From the NCBI RefSeq assembly GCF_008806345.1, contig NZ_VZZJ01000005.1:264301-328300 (forward strand): 64,000 bases of DNA, in the 5' to 3' direction. Source of the DNA: Methylobacterium planeticum (GTDB lineage: Bacteria; Pseudomonadota; Alphaproteobacteria; Rhizobiales; Beijerinckiaceae). The notes under the pieces were generated by a model. The model worked only from the letters and a program-made list of their open reading frames with translations, was not told where the DNA came from and searched no databases. The translations under genes were made by a program, and so were the position numbers. Every line of letters begins with the position of its first letter. Positions within the stretch are counted from its first letter, which is position 1. Positions 1-7,708 of this stretch are shown one piece after another.

Positions 1-99
1 GACCCTGACGGGGCGTCGCCATCCTGGCCGGGGTTGGGTATGCAGGGGCCGACCGAAGCGTCCGCCCGCGCGGCGCGGGGGCGTGCACAGGAGGCCGGG

Positions 100-372
100 A
101 TGACGATCAACCGGGATGCGATCGAGCAGGCCGCGGACCTGTCCGCCCTTCGCGTGCTGGTTCAGACGGTGGCGCTGCTGACCTTCGAGGGCCACGGCTT
201 CACCCCCGAGAAGGTCCGGGCCCTCGGGCGCGGCTTCGCGGCGGAACTCGCGGACGTGACCGTGCCGGGCGCCGGCGAGACCTACGACGAGGCCATCCGC
301 GGGGCGAATATGCGGGCGATCTCGGCCCTGTTCGACGCGGTCGCGGACGGGATGCGGACGGGCGAGGGCTAG
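100..372 (+). CDS. Hypothetical protein, 90 aa
   Basis: No family is recognised. The ATG at 100 is preferred to the upstream ATG at 34 because a CAGGAGG-type ribosome site lies just before it and the extra N-terminus (rich in Ala and Arg) looks like translated noncoding DNA. The product is a small, soluble, helix-rich acidic protein with no signal peptide or membrane segment. It ends 4 bases before the dsdA start, so the two are probably co-transcribed. It could be an accessory to amino-acid metabolism, but that rests only on position. Confidence 0.6.
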   Translation: MTINRDAIEQAADLSALRVLVQTVALLTFEGHGFTPEKVRALGRGFAAELADVTVPGAGETYDEAIRGANMRAISALFDAVADGMRTGEG

Positions 373-376
373 GGCC

Positions 377-1672
377 GTGCCGGGGTCGATCGGGACCTCG
401 GAGATCCGCGAGGCGGTGCCGCTCGCGGTTCGGCAGGCGCGGCCGACGGTCTGGCTCAACCCGCGCCGGGTTGCCGCCGACGACATCCTCCCGACGCTGA
501 CGCTCACGCGCGCCGACGTCGAGGCGGCGGAGGCCCGCTGGCGCCGCTTCGACCCGCTGCTGGCGCACCTCTTCGACGCCCTCGGGACCGGCCGGATCGA
601 CTCGCCCTTCCGTGCCCTGGCCGCCCCCATGGCCCGGCGCGTCGCGGGCGGGCAGGGCGGCGCGGTCTGGGTGAAGGCCGATCACGAATTGCCCGTCACG
701 GGCTGCATCAAGGCCCGCGGCGGCGTCTACGAGGTCCTGGTCTATGCCGAGGCGCTGGCGCTGGCGCAGGGGCTGCTCAGGCCCGGCGAGACCTATGCGC
801 GGCTCGCGGATCCGGACGCCCGGCGCCTGTTCGGCGCCCACACGGTCGCGGTCGGGAGCACCGGCAATCTCGGCTTCAGCGTCGGCGTGATGGCGCGCGC
901 CCTCGGCTTCCGGGTCGAGGTGCACATGTCCCACGACGCCAAGGCCTGGAAGAAGCAGCGCCTGCGCGAGATCGGCGCCGAGGTCGTCGAGCATGCGGGC
1001 GATTACGGCAGCGCGGTCGCGGCGGCCCGGGCCGCCTTCGCGGACCGGGCGGACGCCCATTTCGTCGACGACGAGGATTCCCTCGACCTGTTCCTCGGCT
1101 ACGCCACGGCGGCCTTCGACCTGAGGCGCCAGCTCGCGGCCGCCGGCGTCGCGGTCGATCGCGATCACCCGCTCTATGTCTACCTGCCCTGCGGCGTCGG
1201 GAGCGCGCCCGGGGGCGTGAGCTTCGGCCTGACGCTGCTGTTCGGCGACGCCGTCCGCTGCATCTTCGTGGAGCCGGTCGCCGCCCCCTGCATGCTGGTG
1301 CAGCTCGCGGCCGGGCTCGAACGGCCGGTCAGCGTCTACGAGGTCGGGCTGGACAACCGCACGGAAGCGGACGGCCTCGCGGTGGCGAGCGCGTCGATGC
1401 GCGTCGCCCGGACGGTCGGGCCGCTGATCGAGGCGGTCGTGACCGTGTCGGACGCCGATCTCAGCGCATGGCTGCGCGAGCTCTGGACCGGGGCGGGACT
1501 GCGCCTCGAACCCTCCGCCGCGGCCGGGTTCGCGGCGGTGCGGCCCTTCCTCGCCGCCCTGCCGGCCCCCCCGGGCGGGGACCGTGCGACGCACGTGGTC
1601 TGGACCACCGGCGGGGCGCTGCTCCCCGAGGCGGAGTTCCAGGCGGCCCTGCGGGGCGACGGGACGGGTTGA
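377..1672 (+). CDS. dsdA: D-serine dehydratase (D-serine ammonia-lyase)
   Basis: A 431-residue PLP-dependent lyase of the fold-type II tryptophan-synthase-beta superfamily, predicted to convert D-serine to pyruvate and ammonia. The diagnostic segment is WVKADHELPVTGCIKARGG near residues 97-115, which holds the Schiff-base lysine in GxIKARGG. A glycine-rich phosphate-binding stretch (GSTGNLGFSVG, about residue 160) and the PCGVGSAPGG loop near residue 272 follow. The length matches the family (about 440 aa). The start is GTG, 4 bases after the upstream stop, so translational coupling is likely. No LysR-type dsdC regulator is adjacent. I am confident of the family and less certain of D-serine as the sole substrate. 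Confidence 0.88.
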   Translation: MPGSIGTSEIREAVPLAVRQARPTVWLNPRRVAADDILPTLTLTRADVEAAEARWRRFDPLLAHLFDALGTGRIDSPFRALAAPMARRVAGGQGGAVWVKADHELPVTGCIKARGGVYEVLVYAEALALAQGLLRPGETYARLADPDARRLFGAHTVAVGSTGNLGFSVGVMARALGFRVEVHMSHDAKAWKKQRLREIGAEVVEHAGDYGSAVAAARAAFADRADAHFVDDEDSLDLFLGYATAAFDLRRQLAAAGVAVDRDHPLYVYLPCGVGSAPGGVSFGLTLLFGDAVRCIFVEPVAAPCMLVQLAAGLERPVSVYEVGLDNRTEADGLAVASASMRVARTVGPLIEAVVTVSDADLSAWLRELWTGAGLRLEPSAAAGFAAVRPFLAALPAPPGGDRATHVVWTTGGALLPEAEFQAALRGDGTG

Positions 1673-1739
1673 CGGCGCGCCGGCGGGTTTTCGCGCCGGT
1701 CGCGGGGCCGCGTCCCGCGTCGAAGAAATTCCGCCGCGA

Positions 1740-1766
1740 TGTCACAGCCGCCGAGGCTGCCTCGTC
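1740..1766 (+). promoter_or_regulatory. Predicted ECF41 sigma-factor promoter
   Basis: TGTCACA at 1740-1746 is followed after exactly 16 bases by CGTC at 1763-1766. This is the -35/-10 pair I know for ECF41-family promoters. It lies 61 bases upstream of the first gene of an operon that ends with an ECF41 sigma gene at 3627, which fits autoregulation. It is a sequence match only. Confidence 0.7.
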
Positions 1767-1826
1767 CTGTGTCCGGATGCGCACCGGAGAATGCGGGGCG
1801 CGCGACTGAGGACGCGGGAGACCGGC

Positions 1827-2582
1827 ATGAAGATCGTGGTCATCGGCGGCAGCGGGCTGATCGGGGCGAAGCTCGTGGAGCGGCTTCGGCAGGGGGGCCA
1901 CGCGGTCCTCCCGGCCTCGCCGGGAACGGGCGTCAACGCCGTCACGGGGGAGGGGCTCGCGGACGCGCTCGCCGGCGCCGACATCGTCGTCGACGTGGCG
2001 AACGCCCCCTCGTTCGAGGATCGGGCGGTCCTCGACTTCTTCGAGCGCTCGGGGCGCAACCTGCTCGCCGCCGAGGCCGCGGCCGGCGTGAGGCATCACG
2101 TCGCCCTCTCGGTGGTCGGCACCGACCGGCTCGTGGCCAGCGGCTACTTCCGCGCGAAGCTGGCGCAGGAGACCCTGATCAGGGGCGGCCCCATCCCCTA
2201 CACGATCGTGCGGGCGACGCAGTTCTTCGAGTTCGTGGGCGGCATCGCCCGATCGGCCACCGAGGGGCAGACCGTGCGCCTGTCCTCGGCCCTGGTGCAG
2301 CCGATCGCGTCGGACGACGTGGCGGCGGCCCTCGCCGCAATCGCGCTCGCGAGCCCCGCCGACGGTCAGATCGAGATCGCCGGTCCCGAGGTGCTGCGCC
2401 TCGACGACCTCGTCCGCCGCTACCTCGGGACCCTGGGCGACGCGCGCATGGTCGTGACGGACCCGAGCGCCCGCTACTTCGGCGTCACGCTCGAGGCGCG
2501 CTCCCTGGTGCCCGGACCCGACGCGCGCCTCGCCGCGACGCGCTTCGGGACGTGGCTGGGCCGACACCCGGTCCCGGCGTAA
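1827..2582 (+). CDS. NmrA/NAD(P)-binding SDR-type protein
   Basis: A 251-residue atypical short-chain reductase with an N-terminal Rossmann motif (VVIGGSGLIGAKL, residues 4-16) that binds NAD(P). The central part contains the SVVGTDRL and YFRAKLAQE segments typical of NmrA/YwnB-like epimerase-fold proteins that sense or use a pyridine nucleotide. The ATG at 1827 was chosen because the fold begins there; the reading frame is open further upstream but that part overlaps the promoter. It is the first gene of the ECF41 unit. Proteins of this type are common partners of ECF41 sigma factors. Substrate unknown. Confidence 0.82.
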   Translation: MKIVVIGGSGLIGAKLVERLRQGGHAVLPASPGTGVNAVTGEGLADALAGADIVVDVANAPSFEDRAVLDFFERSGRNLLAAEAAAGVRHHVALSVVGTDRLVASGYFRAKLAQETLIRGGPIPYTIVRATQFFEFVGGIARSATEGQTVRLSSALVQPIASDDVAAALAAIALASPADGQIEIAGPEVLRLDDLVRRYLGTLGDARMVVTDPSARYFGVTLEARSLVPGPDARLAATRFGTWLGRHPVPA

Positions 2583-2689
2583 CCTGCGCCCGGATCCGCG
2601 CCCCGGAAGGCTGCCGGATCGCCCGGCCGGCCTTGCCCGACCCATGCTTGCCCGACCCCCTGCATGCTCGACCCCATGAGAGATGTCCG

Positions 2690-3136
2690 ATGCTCCAGAG
2701 ACTCATCTGCACCGTCGCGCTGGCGGCAGCCCTCGCCGGCGCCGCCGGCGCGCACGAGGCCCCCCACCCCGGCGCCACCGCCGACGCGACCGGGACGGTC
2801 GACGCGACCGTGACGGTGGTGTTCGACCACGCGCTCCCGAACGTTCCGGGCAAGAGCCTGAAGGGCGTGCTCGTCGCCTACGGGCCGGGCGGCGCGTCCC
2901 CCGCGCACACCCATCCACCGAGCGCCTTCATCTACGCCACCGTGCTGGAGGGCGCGATCCGCAGCCAGGTCAATGACGGGCCGGAGCGGGTCTACCGGGC
3001 CGGGGAGAGCTTCGCCGAGTTGCCGGGCGACCGGCACGGCGTCAGTGCCAACGCGAGCCGGAGCGAGCCCGCCCGGCTCCTCGCCGTCTTCGTCGTCGAC
3101 ACCAGCGAGACGACCCTCACGACCCCGGTCCCTTGA
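2690..3136 (+). CDS. Secreted cupin-domain protein
   Basis: A 148-residue protein with a cleavable signal peptide (residues 1-21, ending AGA-HE) and one cupin domain. The metal-binding cupin motif 1 is visible as PAHTHPPSAFIYATVLEG (His-x-His near residues 69-71), and motif 2 as ELPGDRHGVSANAS. It would act in the periplasm with a bound divalent metal. It is the second gene of the ECF41 operon, 107 bases after the NmrA-type gene and 36 bases before the CxxC protein. Cupins, DoxX and carboxymuconolactone-decarboxylase-like proteins are known ECF41 associates. The exact reaction is unknown. Confidence 0.8.
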   Translation: MLQRLICTVALAAALAGAAGAHEAPHPGATADATGTVDATVTVVFDHALPNVPGKSLKGVLVAYGPGGASPAHTHPPSAFIYATVLEGAIRSQVNDGPERVYRAGESFAELPGDRHGVSANASRSEPARLLAVFVVDTSETTLTTPVP

Positions 3137-3172
3137 GGTCACCGGACCCGCCGCCGAGATGGAGGACGAATC

Positions 3173-3637
3173 ATGACCCCACGCGTCGACAATCCCTACG
3201 CGCACGCGCCGGCCGGCATCCGGGCCATGATGGCGCTCGAGGCCAGCATCCAGGCGAGCGGCCTGGAGCGCGGCCTGCTCGAACTCGTGAAGCTGCGCGC
3301 CTCGCAGATCAACGGCTGCGCCTACTGCATCGGCCTGCACGCGACGCAGGCCCGCCGGCACGGGGAGAGCGAGATGCGGATCTACCTGCTGAACGCCTGG
3401 CGGGAATCGACCCTCTACGGCGACCGGGAGCGGGCGGCGCTCGCCTGGACGGAGGCCCTGACCCGGATCGCCGAGACCGGGGCGCCGGACGAGGTCTACG
3501 CGGCGCTGGAGGCCGCGTTCACGCCGGACGAGCAGGTGCAGCTCACGCTGCAGATCGGGGCGATCAACCTGTGGAACCGGCTGCAGGTCGGCCTGCGCGG
3601 CGTCCAGAACCCGGATCCCTCGCGCGATGCCGGATGA
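3173..3637 (+). CDS. Carboxymuconolactone decarboxylase / AhpD-like protein
   Basis: A 154-residue all-helical protein of the CMD/AhpD family. The redox motif is in INGCAYCIGLHATQARRHGES (about residues 43-63): CxxC followed by a conserved His, as in AhpD-type peroxidase adaptors rather than true decarboxylases. A probable role is reduction of peroxides or disulfides in the cytoplasm. This family is the most frequent genomic neighbour of ECF41 sigma factors. The stop overlaps the sigma gene start by 11 bases, so the pair is translationally coupled. No signal peptide. Confidence 0.87.
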   Translation: MTPRVDNPYAHAPAGIRAMMALEASIQASGLERGLLELVKLRASQINGCAYCIGLHATQARRHGESEMRIYLLNAWRESTLYGDRERAALAWTEALTRIAETGAPDEVYAALEAAFTPDEQVQLTLQIGAINLWNRLQVGLRGVQNPDPSRDAG

Positions 3638-4526
3638 GGCGGGCACCGACGTCTTCGAGGCGCACCGCGCGCGCCTCCTCCGCCTCGCCTACCGGATGCT
3701 GGGCTCGGTGGCCGAGGCCGAGGACGTGGTCCAGAACGCGTGGCTGCGCTGGTGGCAGGTCGACCATGCCGGGGTGGAGGCGCCCCCGGCCTTCCTGTCC
3801 CGCATCGTCACGCGGCTCTGCCTCGACGCCATGAAGTCGGCCCGGGCCCGGCGGGAGACCTATGTCGGGTCCTGGCTGCCCGAGCCGCTCGTCGAGATGC
3901 CGGAGGAGGGGGCGGTAGCGGGCGACGACCTGACCCTGACGCTGATGATGGCGCTGGAGCGGCTGTCCCCGCTGGAGCGGGCGGCCTTCCTCCTGCACGA
4001 CGTCTTCGGCCTGCCCCTGGGCGAGGTCGCCGCGACCCTCGACCGCGATCCCGCGGCGGTCCGGCAGCTCGCGGTGCGTGCCCGCAGGCACGTCCAGGCC
4101 GACCGCCCGCGCTATCCCGTGGCCCGGGAGGAGGGCGACCGCATCGCCGAGGCCTTCTTCGCGGCCTCGCGCAGCGGCGACCTCGGCGCGCTCCGGACCA
4201 TGCTGTCGGACGGCGTGGTGATGCGCTCGGACGGGGGCGGCAAGGTCCACGCCTTTCCCAACCCGATCGCGGGGGCGGAGCGCATCCTGCGCCTGTTCCG
4301 CGGCCTCGCCCGCAAGGCCGTCCAGCCGGCGACCTTCCTCAGGGCGATCCGGGTCGACGGCCTGCCCGGCTTCGCCAGCCTCGAGCGCGGCGGCGTCCTG
4401 CAGGTGACGGCGCTCGCCGTCGAGAACGGGAAGGTCGCGGGCATCTTCATCACGCGAAACCCCGACAAGCTCCGCCACGTCGCCAGGGCGCTCGGCCTGC
4501 CGCCGCCGGCGACGCCGCTCCACTGA
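3627..4526 (+). CDS. ECF41-family RNA polymerase sigma factor
   Basis: A 299-residue extracytoplasmic-function sigma factor with the extra C-terminal SnoaL-like domain that defines ECF41 (SigJ-like). Sigma region 2 is at residues 8-35 (RLAYRMLGSVAEAEDVVQNAWL) and region 4 is around residues 110-155. Three ECF41 signature motifs are present: WLPEP in the linker, DGGGK near residue 200, and NPDKL near residue 278. In this family the C-terminal extension acts as a built-in anti-sigma and activator, so no anti-sigma gene is expected, and none is present. It probably drives its own operon from the promoter at 1740-1766. Confidence 0.92.
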   Translation: MPDEAGTDVFEAHRARLLRLAYRMLGSVAEAEDVVQNAWLRWWQVDHAGVEAPPAFLSRIVTRLCLDAMKSARARRETYVGSWLPEPLVEMPEEGAVAGDDLTLTLMMALERLSPLERAAFLLHDVFGLPLGEVAATLDRDPAAVRQLAVRARRHVQADRPRYPVAREEGDRIAEAFFAASRSGDLGALRTMLSDGVVMRSDGGGKVHAFPNPIAGAERILRLFRGLARKAVQPATFLRAIRVDGLPGFASLERGGVLQVTALAVENGKVAGIFITRNPDKLRHVARALGLPPPATPLH

Positions 4527-4734
4527 GGCGGATTTCGTCATCCGGGCGGCACGCGCCGCATCGCCCGAGATCGGCGCGCGGTGCGGATGCGATCGCCGCG
4601 CGGCCTCGCACACCAGCTGCCACGTCAGGACATGGCTGATCGCCTGAGAGGCTGGAGGCAAATTGCTGTGATGACGACGTTTTTCAACCCGAGCACGAAA
4701 GGTTAAAAATCCGTTAACGCCGAGATTTTGGCAC

Positions 4735-4756
4735 GAGCGTACCGCATCGTACGCTC
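4735..4756. promoter_or_regulatory. Perfect inverted repeat, possible operator or hairpin
   Basis: GAGCGTAC (4735-4742), a 6-base spacer and GTACGCTC (4749-4756) form a perfect 8+8 palindrome about 115 bases upstream of the 4870 gene. It could be a dimeric regulator site or a terminator stem; there is no T-run after it. Confidence 0.4.
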
Positions 4757-4794
4757 TAACCTGTTGATTTAGCTTAGGTGATCTCGGATATAGT

Positions 4795-4812
4795 GAATCA
4801 TCTACTTGATTC
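4795..4812. promoter_or_regulatory. Second inverted repeat upstream of the DUF6894 gene
   Basis: GAATCA, a 6-base spacer and TGATTC form a perfect 6+6 palindrome about 58 bases before the 4870 start, a place suited to promoter control. Function is inferred from position only. Confidence 0.3.
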
Positions 4813-4869
4813 GCCAAGCCGAGCGCGCGGCGGTTCCCCACCATCCAACACAGTTCAGGAGATCGATCC

Positions 4870-5130
4870 GTGGCTCGGTATTTCTTTGACGTGCACGATC
4901 TGAAGTTGTCGGCCTGCGACCACGAAGGGACCGACTGCGCCGACCGGAAATCCATCTCCGACGAGGCGCTCCGCGCCCTGTGCCAGATCGCGGCCGACCA
5001 GCCCGAGCGATACCTCAACCAGAAGCTCCGCGTCGTCGTGCGCGATGCCGCGGACCGGATCGTCCTGACGGCGGCCCTCGACCTCTCGACTGCCTGGCAC
5101 ATCGATCACAGCCAGGCCGCCGCCGCCTGA
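4870..5130 (+). CDS. DUF6894-family protein
   Basis: An 86-residue soluble protein starting with MARYFFDVHD, the typical opening of the DUF6894 family, which is abundant in Methylobacterium and relatives. The body DEALRALCQIAADQP (residues 32-46) followed by a RVVVRDA strand matches the usual alpha/beta layout. The start is GTG with CAGGAG a few bases upstream. Family function is unknown; members are often multicopy and stress-linked. A second, divergent member lies at 5600. Confidence 0.85.
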   Translation: MARYFFDVHDLKLSACDHEGTDCADRKSISDEALRALCQIAADQPERYLNQKLRVVVRDAADRIVLTAALDLSTAWHIDHSQAAAA

Positions 5131-5265
5131 CGTCACGCGGGGCGTGCCGCGTCCGCGGGTCCGGGTCTGCACCTCGGCAGCGCCCGGGATCGCGCCGGCC
5201 GGTATCCGGGCGCCGTCATCGCGGGCAGGTCCGCATGTCGTCGCGCTGAGACGGAATTTGCGTCT

Positions 5266-5433
5266 TCAGAAGAACAGATGAAGATTGCGGCTGATCATTC
5301 CCAAGCTCACCAGAAGCAGCGTTCCTGCGAGAAATTCGAAGCCACGTCGATGTTGTGAGTAGCGTACCGACGCGTAGCTGGAGCTGATCGCAAGAACAAG
5401 AATCGCGGCGATGACGAACCAAAGCGTGTTCAC
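5266..5433 (-). CDS. Small membrane protein, 55 aa
   Basis: The GTG start at 5431-5433 is preferred because GGAGG lies four bases upstream on the minus strand; an ATG at 5458-5460 would add nine residues without a ribosome site. The product has two hydrophobic stretches (about residues 3-18 and 33-50) separated by a basic loop (RYSQHRRG), so it is probably a two-pass inner membrane microprotein. No family is recognised. It lies between two DUF6894 genes on the opposite strand. Confidence 0.55.
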   Translation of the reverse strand: MNTLWFVIAAILVLAISSSYASVRYSQHRRGFEFLAGTLLLVSLGMISRNLHLFF

Positions 5434-5599
5434 CGAACCTCCATGCGGAGTGATATACACGCAAGTTCGCGGGCGCTGAGACGTCGAGCGCGATTACCCA
5501 AGCGGTAAAATACTGAAAAAAATTCGAGCTGAGCCGACGAAGGAACGAAAATGCAGATTTTGCATTTTCTTTTCCACGAAATGACGGGCTGTCGGCAGG

Positions 5600-5857
5600 A
5601 TGGCGCAGTATCAGTTCAGTGTCCGGTTCGGCGACGGCGCGGTGAAGCCGATCCGAAGCGTCGTGCTGGCGGATGACGGCGGGGCTTGGACGACCGGGCG
5701 GCAGGTCGTCGGACTCCTGAACGCGCGCCTCGAGGGAAACGCGCAGCTCGCCTCGGCCACGCTGCTCGTGACGGATGCACGGGGGGTGCTCATCTGGGAA
5801 CTGCCGTTCTCGGAGGCCTGCCTCTGCGCCCCGCGGACGTTCGGCCTCCTGCATTGA
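5600..5857 (+). CDS. DUF6894-like small protein
   Basis: An 85-residue protein starting MAQYQFSVRFGDG. It has the strand-helix-strand layout of DUF6894 proteins: a central RQVVGLLNARL helix and a TLLVTDARG strand. It resembles the product at 4870 in length and layout but only weakly in sequence. The ribosome site is poor. Function unknown. Two cysteines (CLC) near the C-terminus are not conserved in the neighbour. Confidence 0.65.
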   Translation: MAQYQFSVRFGDGAVKPIRSVVLADDGGAWTTGRQVVGLLNARLEGNAQLASATLLVTDARGVLIWELPFSEACLCAPRTFGLLH

Positions 5858-6530
5858 GGGCCGCCGAGAGGCGATGTCCTGACGGCCTCCCTCCACCGGA
5901 ATTCGCAGGCTCCCGTGCGCGCGGCCACGCCGCGCGGGTGACGCACGCGCCCCGTCCGGAGCCCGCCGGGCTCATCACTGCGGGGCCTTGCGTCGGCCGG
6001 ACGGGTGGCGGCGACCGACGGCCCTATCGGGGGATCGCCATCGCGACCGCGGAGCGGGGGCGCGCCGGCAGGCCGGGCGGAGGCCCGGGCGAATCGCCGA
6101 GAAGCGCGCGAGACCGCAGAACCTGATCCCGCGAGCGTTGAATCGCCCGCGCGAGATCGGCCCGAGCCTGCCGGCTGTCACGGATCAGCGCTGCGTTGAG
6201 AAGGCGGCCCTCGTCATTCATGACACCGCTCCGAACCGATCTGGGCAGACAGGCTAGTCTTCGGACAAATTTGGCTCAAGCCGGGATCGAGCCTCGTCGA
6301 GAGGCCGCGCCGTTCGGTACGAATCCGACCAAAACTCGCGGCGACCCCATCGAGATGCGCCCCGTCCGCGCGTCGGGTCGGTGTCGCGGGACGGTCCTCA
6401 GCAAGGCGCGCGCGGATCGCCGCCGGTCGAGACCCGCAATCCGGGCGCTCTCCGGACGGCCCACATTCGCACGGGCCGGGGCCCGAGGTTGCTTCATCGG
6501 GAACAAGGTCGCGCGTGCCGGGTTTTCCGC
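5858..6530. other. Gap without a recognisable gene
   Basis: About 670 bases between the DUF6894-like gene and the predicted sRNA. Open frames exist on both strands but have Arg/Pro/Ala-rich compositions typical of antisense high-GC frames, and no ribosome sites. Nothing else is supported except the putative promoter at 6500-6524. Confidence 0.5.
6500..6524 (+). promoter_or_regulatory. Possible EcfG (general stress) promoter
   Basis: GGAAC at 6500-6504 is followed after 16 bases by GGTT at 6521-6524. The alphaproteobacterial EcfG consensus is GGAAC-N16/17-CGTT, so the -35 is exact and the -10 differs at its first base. It sits just upstream of the predicted sRNA. Confidence 0.4.
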
Positions 6531-6624
6531 ATTGCAGCATCGCGATGGCGTCGCGATGCCTGCGACCCGCCCTAGCGGGCGTTTCCTCCCTAGACTTGGG
6601 CCGTCCTCAGGGGCGGCCCTTTTT
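6531..6624 (+). ncRNA. Candidate trans-acting sRNA, MmgR/alpha-r8-like
   Basis: Three stem-loops in order: a perfect 7-bp stem at 6539-6557, a 5-bp CCCGC/GCGGG stem at 6566-6579, and a GGGCCG/CGGCCC terminator stem at 6598-6619 followed by five Ts. Between stems 2 and 3 lies an unpaired TTTCCTCCCT (6582-6591), an anti-Shine-Dalgarno sequence. This architecture and the CCTCC motif are what I recall for the Hfq-dependent MmgR (alpha-r8) sRNAs of alphaproteobacteria. It lacks coding potential. The 5' end is estimated from the possible promoter. Confidence 0.55.
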
Positions 6625-6625
6625 C
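6598..6625 (+). terminator. Rho-independent terminator of the sRNA
   Basis: GGGCCG pairs with CGGCCC across a partly paired loop and is followed directly by TTTTT. It ends a plus-strand transcript, for which the only candidate is the sRNA at 6531. Confidence 0.75.
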
Positions 6626-6773
6626 TGTGCAGGGACCCGAAGCCTCGATCGATCCGGTCCGCACGGCAGGCCCAGGGTCCATGCCACACAATCCAGGCGG
6701 GGCTCGGTACGCTCAGGCGAAGCCCGCCGGCGCGAGGGGCCGGCATCGATCAAGTCGTCACGATCCGGCAACA

Positions 6774-6798
6774 AAAAAGGCGGCCCAACCGGGCCGCC
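6774..6798 (-). terminator. Terminator of pqqA
   Basis: Read on the minus strand, GGCGGCCC-GGTT-GGGCCGCC is a perfect 8-bp stem followed by TTTTTT. It lies about 30 bases after the pqqA stop, so pqqA is a monocistronic unit and no pqqB follows. Confidence 0.9.
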
Positions 6799-6826
6799 CT
6801 GATCAGTCGATGACCTGAAACTCTGC

Positions 6827-6916
6827 TTAGTGGAAGGTGTCGATCTCAGCCGACTCGTAGCTGGTGACTTCCATGCCGACGCAGACTTCCTGGACGATGG
6901 GGGCGGACCACTTCAT
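6827..6916 (-). CDS. pqqA: Coenzyme PQQ precursor peptide PqqA
   Basis: A 29-residue ribosomal peptide beginning MKWSAPIVQEVCVGME. Glu16 and Tyr20, the two residues that PqqE cross-links to build pyrroloquinoline quinone, are in place within EVTSY. Apart from a few substitutions it matches the M. extorquens PqqA I know. A GGAGAG ribosome site lies shortly before the ATG. It is followed by a strong terminator, with no pqqBCDE genes nearby, so this is a stand-alone copy; the main pqqABCDE operon is presumably elsewhere. PQQ is the cofactor of MxaF encoded at 55546-57429. Confidence 0.95.
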   Translation of the reverse strand: MKWSAPIVQEVCVGMEVTSYESAEIDTFH

Positions 6917-7035
6917 GGCTTCTCTCCGTGTGAACTTCTGAGACCTATATGGCAGCACGCTGCAACCGAGAAAAGAGGGGTCGAGACTTATATTCCTCTT
7001 AGACCACGGCACCACGACCATCCGGGGCGGCCTGT

Positions 7036-7473
7036 TCAAGGCTCGTCGCCGCGCGCCGCCCCGCCTCGGCCCTTCCCCAATCCCATCTGGCGCGCGAGTT
7101 CGGACCGGCGCGCCGAGTAGGCCGGCGCCACCAACGGGTAATCCGCGGGCAGCCCCCACTTGACCCGATAGGCGTCCGCGCTCAGGCCGAGCTTCGCGAG
7201 GTGGCGCTTGAGGGACTTGAAGCGGCCCCCGGTCTCGAAGCTGACGAGATGGTCGGGGGTGATGGATTTCCGGATCTGGGCGGCGCTCGGCCTCACGGGG
7301 GCGGCCGCCTGCAGGACGTTGCTGTTGGCGGCCGCATCCATCGCCGCATGCACGCCGCGGATCAGCGCCGGCAGGTCCGCGGCGGAGACGACATTATTGG
7401 AAACGTAGGCGGCGACGACGTCGGCCGTCAGTCCAAACAAGTCGACGGCTGTCGCTTCGGCAGGGTCCGGCAC
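7036..7473 (-). CDS. MucR/Ros-family transcriptional regulator lacking the zinc site
   Basis: A 145-residue regulator of the Ros/MucR family. The diagnostic C-terminal block FKSLKRHLAKLGLSADAYRVKWGLPADYP, then PAYSARRSELARQMGLG, is clear. In the canonical zinc finger (Cys, Cys or Asp, His, His) the first Cys is Ser, the second ligand is Thr and the last His is gone; only the His of RHL remains. Zinc-free Ros homologues that still bind DNA are known in Mesorhizobium. The N-terminal half (residues 1-60) resembles the MucR oligomerisation region. The targets are unknown; pqqA lies 120 bases downstream. Confidence 0.85.
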   Translation of the reverse strand: MPDPAEATAVDLFGLTADVVAAYVSNNVVSAADLPALIRGVHAAMDAAANSNVLQAAAPVRPSAAQIRKSITPDHLVSFETGGRFKSLKRHLAKLGLSADAYRVKWGLPADYPLVAPAYSARRSELARQMGLGKGRGGAARGDEP

Positions 7474-7708
7474 ACGAAACTCCCTATTGGCGTGAGGGCC
7501 AATCCATCGATCAGCCCATCGCGGCGATCAAGATCCCGAGCGCGTCGAGGATGCCGATTCTTCGCCGCCTTGCACCAAAGCACAAGATCCGGCACGGTCG
7601 GAATAACCCATGCAAGTACCGCAGATTTTCTGTTGAGCGCAGCGTTGCTTGTGAACATCGCTGGCCGATGATCTGGCGACCCGCCGGGCGTGTTGATACG
7701 CTCACGCG

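Larger units (their letters stand above)
4527..4869. other. Intergenic region with two inverted repeats
   Basis: The gap of 343 bases is AT-richer than its surroundings from about 4660 to 4815. It holds two perfect inverted repeats (4735-4756 and 4795-4812, listed separately). No open frame with coding character was seen. The 3' part is probably the promoter and leader of the DUF6894 gene at 4870. Confidence 0.5.

Noticed and set aside
200..1594. Long minus-strand frame opposite dsdA
   Set aside because: Its Arg/Gly/Pro-rich translation has no motif and it lies antisense to a clear enzyme gene; it is a high-GC shadow.
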